From assembly GCA_964246745.1 (NCBI GenBank), contig CAXTRK010000004.1, positions 1 to 64,000 on the forward strand: DNA of 64,000 nucleotides, read 5' to 3'. Numbering within the stretch: the stretch's first letter is position 1; every line of letters begins with the position of its first letter. Positions 60,746 through 64,000 of the stretch are shown piece after piece. This DNA is from Lichenicoccus sp964246745 (lineage in GTDB: Bacteria > Pseudomonadota > Alphaproteobacteria > Acetobacterales > Acetobacteraceae). Made by a program: the position numbers and the translations under genes. The notes under the pieces were generated by a model that was given only the letters and a program-made list of their open reading frames with translations, had not been told where the DNA came from and searched no databases.

Positions 60746-62161
60746 ATGAAGCGGGCCGCCACGTCGCGCTTCGTCTGCCAGAGCTGCGGCGCGGCGCACC
60801 CGAAATGGAGCGGACGGTGCGACGCCTGCGGCGAGTGGAACACGATCGTCGAGGAGTCCGTGGAGCCACGCGCCACCGCCGCCAAGCCGGGACGGGCGCG
60901 GGCCGGCCGTGTCGCCTTCGTCGGGCTGGAGGGCGAGATCGCGCCGCCGCCGCGCTCCAGCAGCGGCATCGCCGAGCTCGATCGCGTGCTGGGCGGCGGT
61001 CTGGTGCCGGCCTCGGTGGTGCTGGTCGGCGGCGATCCCGGCATCGGCAAATCCACCCTGCTGCTGCAGGCGGCCGCGGCGATGGCGCAACACGGCCGCC
61101 GCGTCCTCTACATCTCGGGTGAGGAGGCGGTCGACCAGCTCCGCCTGCGCGCCCGCCGGCTCGGGCTGAGCGGCGCTGCGCTCGAACTCGCCAGCGCGAT
61201 CAACGTGACCGAGATCGCCGCCAGCCTGGAGGCCGAACGCGACGCCGCCCTGGTGGTGATCGACTCGATCCAGACCATGTGGCTGGACAGCATCGACAGC
61301 GCGCCCGGCACCGTGAGTCAGGTGCGCGCCTGCGCCTTCGAGCTGATCCGGCTGGCCAAGCAGAGGGGCTTCGGCCTGGTGCTGGTCGGGCACGTCACCA
61401 AAGAAGGAACGCTGGCCGGCCCGCGCGTGCTCGAGCACATGGTCGACGCGGTGCTGTATTTCGAAGGCGATCGCGGCCATCAGTTCCGCATTCTGCGCGC
61501 CGCCAAGAACCGTTATGGCGCCACCGACGAGATCGGTGTGTTCGCGATGACCGATCGCGGCCTCGCCGAGGTGGCGAACCCGTCCGCTTTGTTCCTTGCC
61601 GAGCGGCGCGGCAACATCGCCGGCTCCGCGGTATTCGCCGGTCTCGAAGGCACCCGCCCGGTGCTGCTTGAAGTGCAGGCGCTGCTGTCGCCGAACAGCG
61701 GCTCCTCGCCGCGCCGCGCCGTGGTCGGCTGGGATGCGGCACGGCTCGCCATGCTGCTGGCGGTGCTGGAGACACGCTGCGGCCTGAAGCTTGCGGGCCA
61801 GGACGTCTATTTGAACGTGGCCGGCGGCCTGCGGGTCAGCGAACCGGCGGCCGATCTCGCCGTCGCGGCCGCCCTGGTCTCGGCCGCGACCGGCCAGGCG
61901 ACCAGCGCCGGCACGGTGTTCTTCGGCGAGGTCGGCCTGTCTGGCGAAGTGCGCCAGGTGGCGCAAGCCGAGGCACGTCTGAAGGAGGCGCAAAAGCTCG
62001 GCTTCGCCGAAGCGGTGCTGCCGCGCCGCCTGGCACGCGGCGCGCAGGCGCTGGTTGCTCCCGAAGGCCTGCGCCTTGACGAAATCGGCCATCTCTCCGA
62101 CCTGGTCGCACTCTTCGCGCCAGAGTCGGAGGTCTCACAACCGGACAGTCGGAGTGGCTAG
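60746..62161 (+). CDS. radA: DNA repair protein RadA
   Basis: Branch-migration ATPase of recombination repair. At 471 residues, the zinc finger FVCQSCGAAHPKWSGRCDACG is at the N-terminus, the RecA-like core has GGDPGIGKSTLLLQ (Walker A) and VVIDSIQTMW (Walker B), and a Lon-like domain fills the C-terminal half (LNVAGGLRVSEPAADLAVAAAL). The RadA-specific motif, usually KNRFG, reads KNRYG here (residues about 254-258). The ATG abuts the mlaF stop. Confidence 0.94.
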   Translation: MKRAATSRFVCQSCGAAHPKWSGRCDACGEWNTIVEESVEPRATAAKPGRARAGRVAFVGLEGEIAPPPRSSSGIAELDRVLGGGLVPASVVLVGGDPGIGKSTLLLQAAAAMAQHGRRVLYISGEEAVDQLRLRARRLGLSGAALELASAINVTEIAASLEAERDAALVVIDSIQTMWLDSIDSAPGTVSQVRACAFELIRLAKQRGFGLVLVGHVTKEGTLAGPRVLEHMVDAVLYFEGDRGHQFRILRAAKNRYGATDEIGVFAMTDRGLAEVANPSALFLAERRGNIAGSAVFAGLEGTRPVLLEVQALLSPNSGSSPRRAVVGWDAARLAMLLAVLETRCGLKLAGQDVYLNVAGGLRVSEPAADLAVAAALVSAATGQATSAGTVFFGEVGLSGEVRQVAQAEARLKEAQKLGFAEAVLPRRLARGAQALVAPEGLRLDEIGHLSDLVALFAPESEVSQPDSRSG

Positions 62162-62275
62162 GCAAACGCTTCGATGGCTTCCCGGTGACAAGGTTGAGCA
62201 AACAGCTCTGGCGGGCTTCTGGTAGCGGCTGATGCGCCTGTTCCAGAGTCGCGCTTCGAGTGATATCATCCGCAC

Positions 62276-62452
62276 ATGGATCGTGAGCCGGACATCTTCG
62301 ACGAGGTTGACAATGAGGCGGAAGACGCCGCTGACGAGCAGGCCGAGCGCGCCATCGACGAGGGCCGGTGGGTCTCGCATGAGGCGATGACGACATGGCT
62401 CCGGTCATGGGGAACCGAGCATGAATTGCCGCCGCCGGAATGCGGCGCGTAA
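62276..62452 (+). CDS. Orphan antitoxin-like protein
   Basis: Protein of 58 residues, acidic at the N-terminus (MDREPDIFDEVDNEAEDAAD) with RWVSHEAMTTWLRSWGTEHE, the C-terminal half of a small antitoxin family whose members begin the same way and are encoded before a RelE/ParE-type toxin. Its 3' end overlaps by 13 bp the start of a frame reading like the beginning of such a toxin, which is cut short. It would then be a retained antitoxin without its partner. Confidence 0.65.
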   Translation: MDREPDIFDEVDNEAEDAADEQAERAIDEGRWVSHEAMTTWLRSWGTEHELPPPECGA

Positions 62453-62490
62453 TCTGGTCTGACCCGGCACGCCTCGCGGTGGTCAACCCA
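62440..62490 (+). pseudogene. 5' stub of a RelE/ParE-type toxin gene
   Basis: From the ATG at 62440, overlapping the antitoxin end, the frame starts RRVIWSDPARLAVV, the usual first residues of this toxin family (RRVIWS-PAR). After about 15 codons similarity ends, and the sequence enters a repetitive hairpin element. The frame stays open much longer, but the residues then belong to the shadow of the minus-strand gene. The toxin core, including the catalytic or gyrase-binding helices, is missing. Confidence 0.55.
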
Positions 62491-62519
62491 AGACCCCATT
62501 TTTCAAGATCAAAGGATTT

Positions 62520-62561
62520 CAAAGGCTTGCCTTTGATGGGGTCAAGGGGCAAAGCCCCTTG
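62520..62561. terminator. Tandem-hairpin element, probable bidirectional terminator
   Basis: Two hairpins, CAAAGG-CTTG-CCTTTG (62520-62535) and CAAGGGGC-AAA-GCCCCTTG (62543-62561), lie between the antitoxin locus and the convergent DUF697 gene. The second has an 8-bp stem. I associate this CAAGGGGC hairpin sequence with acetic-acid-bacteria intergenic repeats, but that needs a genome search. The position fits termination of both strands. Confidence 0.55.
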
Positions 62562-62568
62562 CCTTCGC

Positions 62569-63435
62569 TTAAGCTGGCGGCAGCGGCGTGCAGGCGAGCG
62601 CGGCGGCGCGGGCCAGCACCACCATGCGTCGGGCGGCCACCGCGCCGCCGGCCATCTCTCCCGCCAGGTGCGCAAGCAACGGCATGCTGAGTGCGGCGTG
62701 GGCGGCGCTGTTCACCGCGACCTCGGTCACCGCGGTGGCGCTCGCGGCGAACGCCGTGCGGCGCAGCAGCGAGAGGGTGCCGAACAGGCCGGGCCGCAGG
62801 CCATAGAGCGCCGCCACCTGACGAATGAGGCGCAGACCGCGCCAGCTAATCAGCAGCACCACCAACGCTGGCGCAGGCGCCGCCGCCATTCCCGCCACCA
62901 CCTGCAGCGCCGCCCTGCGGCCGAGCGCATCGGCGCGCGCGCGCAATCCGGCCTCGACGCCGGCGCGCAGCAATGGCGCCACCGCGTCCGGATCGTTCAG
63001 CGCCGAGAGCGCCGGAAGCAGGGTGCTGCCGCCCTCGACGCCGGCCAGCCAACGTCGCGCCGCGCGCGTCCGCCGCTCGGGGTCGGCGCCGGCGAGATCG
63101 GCGCGGAGCTGATCGACCGCGGCAAGCCGGAGCAGGCCCCGCAGCTCCCTGGCGATGCCGAGCAGGATCAGTCCGAAACCGAGCACCGCCACGGCCAGGG
63201 TCAGCCAACCAAGCACGGGCGAGCGGCGGAACTCGTCCGCCACGAAATTGCCGGTCTGCAGCGCCGCCAGTCCGAGCGCCAGCACCGCGAAGCCGGACAA
63301 CGCCAGCACCGGCATGCCCCAGCCCGCCGGGTCGCGCGCCGACGGGGCTTCGGGGAGGTCGGGGGTGCGCAGCCGGGGCGCCGTGCCGGACTCGTGCTCG
63401 ATGCGCGGCGCGATGCGGGGCGGGGTCAGGGTCAC
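62569..63435 (-). CDS. YcjF/DUF697-family (TIGR01620) membrane protein
   Basis: Membrane protein of 288 residues. Two hydrophobic helices (GMPVLALSGFAVLALGLAAL and SPVLGWLTLAVAVLGFGLILLG) are followed by a soluble part, and a C-terminal DUF697-type region has LVVLLISWRGLRLIRQVAALYGLRPG, then GTLSLLRRTAFAASATAVTEVA. It is coupled to the upstream YcjX-type gene by an ATGA overlap, the standard ycjX-ycjF pair. In enterobacteria the pair is in the phage-shock/envelope-stress vicinity; the function is not established. Confidence 0.8.
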   Translation of the reverse strand: MTLTPPRIAPRIEHESGTAPRLRTPDLPEAPSARDPAGWGMPVLALSGFAVLALGLAALQTGNFVADEFRRSPVLGWLTLAVAVLGFGLILLGIARELRGLLRLAAVDQLRADLAGADPERRTRAARRWLAGVEGGSTLLPALSALNDPDAVAPLLRAGVEAGLRARADALGRRAALQVVAGMAAAPAPALVVLLISWRGLRLIRQVAALYGLRPGLFGTLSLLRRTAFAASATAVTEVAVNSAAHAALSMPLLAHLAGEMAGGAVAARRMVVLARAAALACTPLPPA

Positions 63436-64000
63436 AGCAGATCCTCCAGGAGGAAGCCCAGCAGCGTCTCGATGCCGATATTCGGCACCTGGCCGCGTTC
63501 AGACAGCCGTACCGGCTCGAACGCCGGCAGATCGAGGAACGCATGCGCCCAGAAGGCGGCGTCTGGCGGAGTGTCCGGCACTTCGCCCGGATAGGAGCGG
63601 GTGAGCTGGCGTTCGCCAAGCACGCGGCCGCGCACGGCGGAGACCGGATGACCTTCCAGCGTCCAGACGAAATCCTCGGTGCAGCGCGCGGCGGCGACGG
63701 CGAAGGCGCCAGTGGGCGGGCCCGTGTGCGCACCGCCCAGGCCTACGGGAGTATCGGCAGCGCCGGCATTGGCGAGGCGTGCCATCAGAGCGGCGAGGTT
63801 GCCGCGTTGCCGCTCGGCGACATGGTCGGACTTGGTCGCGGCGTAGGCCACGCGCCGAATCACGCGCGGCGGCAGCCGGAATTGCGCGAATGAGGCAAAC
63901 CAGTCGAGCCATGAGCCCTGCCAGCGCAGCGCCGCCGCGGCCGCTCCGAGTGCCGCGCGCGCATCGGCAAAGGCGAGCGGCCCGGTATGCAACGCCGACA
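63432..64000 (-). CDS. YcjX-family (DUF463) GTPase-like protein, truncated by window edge
   Basis: C-terminal ~187 residues of a YcjX-like protein; the frame runs off the window. Visible are RRVAYAATKSDHVAERQRGNLAALM, with the G4-like TKSDH motif, and the C-terminal region with GHPVSAVRGRVLGE, PPDAAFWAHAFLDLPAFEP and NIGIETLLGFLLEDLL. The Walker A part lies outside. It overlaps the YcjF-type gene by 4 bp. This is the order ycjX then ycjF, as usual. Confidence 0.8.
   Translation of the reverse strand, partial: SALHTGPLAFADARAALGAAAAALRWQGSWLDWFASFAQFRLPPRVIRRVAYAATKSDHVAERQRGNLAALMARLANAGAADTPVGLGGAHTGPPTGAFAVAAARCTEDFVWTLEGHPVSAVRGRVLGERQLTRSYPGEVPDTPPDAAFWAHAFLDLPAFEPVRLSERGQVPNIGIETLLGFLLEDLL

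Noticed and set aside
62440..63594. A 384-codon plus-strand protein beginning with toxin-like residues
   Set aside because: Only the first ~15 codons are toxin-like. The rest is the mirror of the YcjF-type gene and its composition is not that of a protein.

Overview
The window looks like a chromosomal segment of a high-GC alphaproteobacterium, most likely of the acetic-acid-bacteria/Rhodopila side of Rhodospirillales. That placement is inferred from codon and base composition, the style of the nitrate and polysaccharide genes, and a CAAGGGGC-AAA-GCCCCTTG hairpin that I associate with that family. No rRNA, tRNA, CRISPR array or intact insertion sequence was found. The window opens inside uvrB and closes inside a YcjX-type gene.

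Layout. 0-16 kb: uvrB, a phospholipase-D-like lipoprotein, motB-motA, a GT39/GT2 pair behind an Lrp/AsnC regulator, trxB, a LysR regulator, clpS, and a polysaccharide block (two GT4-type glycosyltransferases, a radical SAM protein, a Wzx-like flippase). 16-22.8 kb: the lptF-lptG pair, a FAD monooxygenase behind a truncated fumarylacetoacetase-like start, a glutathione-dependent formaldehyde dehydrogenase, a HAD phosphatase and a small lipoprotein. 22.9-31.2 kb: a complete assimilatory nitrate locus, nasT-nasS-(sigma-54 promoter)-narK-nasA-nirB-nirD, with overlapping stops and starts.

31.2-41 kb and 46-53 kb hold two blocks of flavin-dependent monooxygenases of the alkanesulfonate (SsuD) and NtaA/DszA types. 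With them are MFS transporters, two TonB receptors, a PhnD-like binding protein, a fatty acid desaturase-like membrane enzyme, a Gfo/Idh/MocA oxidoreductase and two tandem YdhS-like FAD/NAD(P) proteins. I infer uptake and oxidative cleavage of an organosulfur or related compound; the substrate is not visible. Between the blocks lie a degraded patch (an amber-interrupted cell-wall hydrolase and a Uma2 fragment), a secreted beta-helix protein and a GT61 glycosyltransferase.

53-62 kb: a second GT61 enzyme, a TPR protein with a glycosyltransferase-like C-terminus, and the nucleotide-sugar enzymes Ugd, Uxs and GalE, which would supply UDP-glucuronate, UDP-xylose and UDP-galactose. Then come mlaE-mlaF and radA. 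62-64 kb: an orphan antitoxin with only the first codons of its ParE-type toxin left, a two-hairpin element, and a DUF697/YcjF-YcjX pair. The clearest regulatory signal is the near-consensus -24/-12 promoter ahead of the nitrate operon. The best candidates for undescribed biology are the monooxygenase/YdhS-like operon with its shared upstream motif and the secreted beta-helix protein beside GT61.
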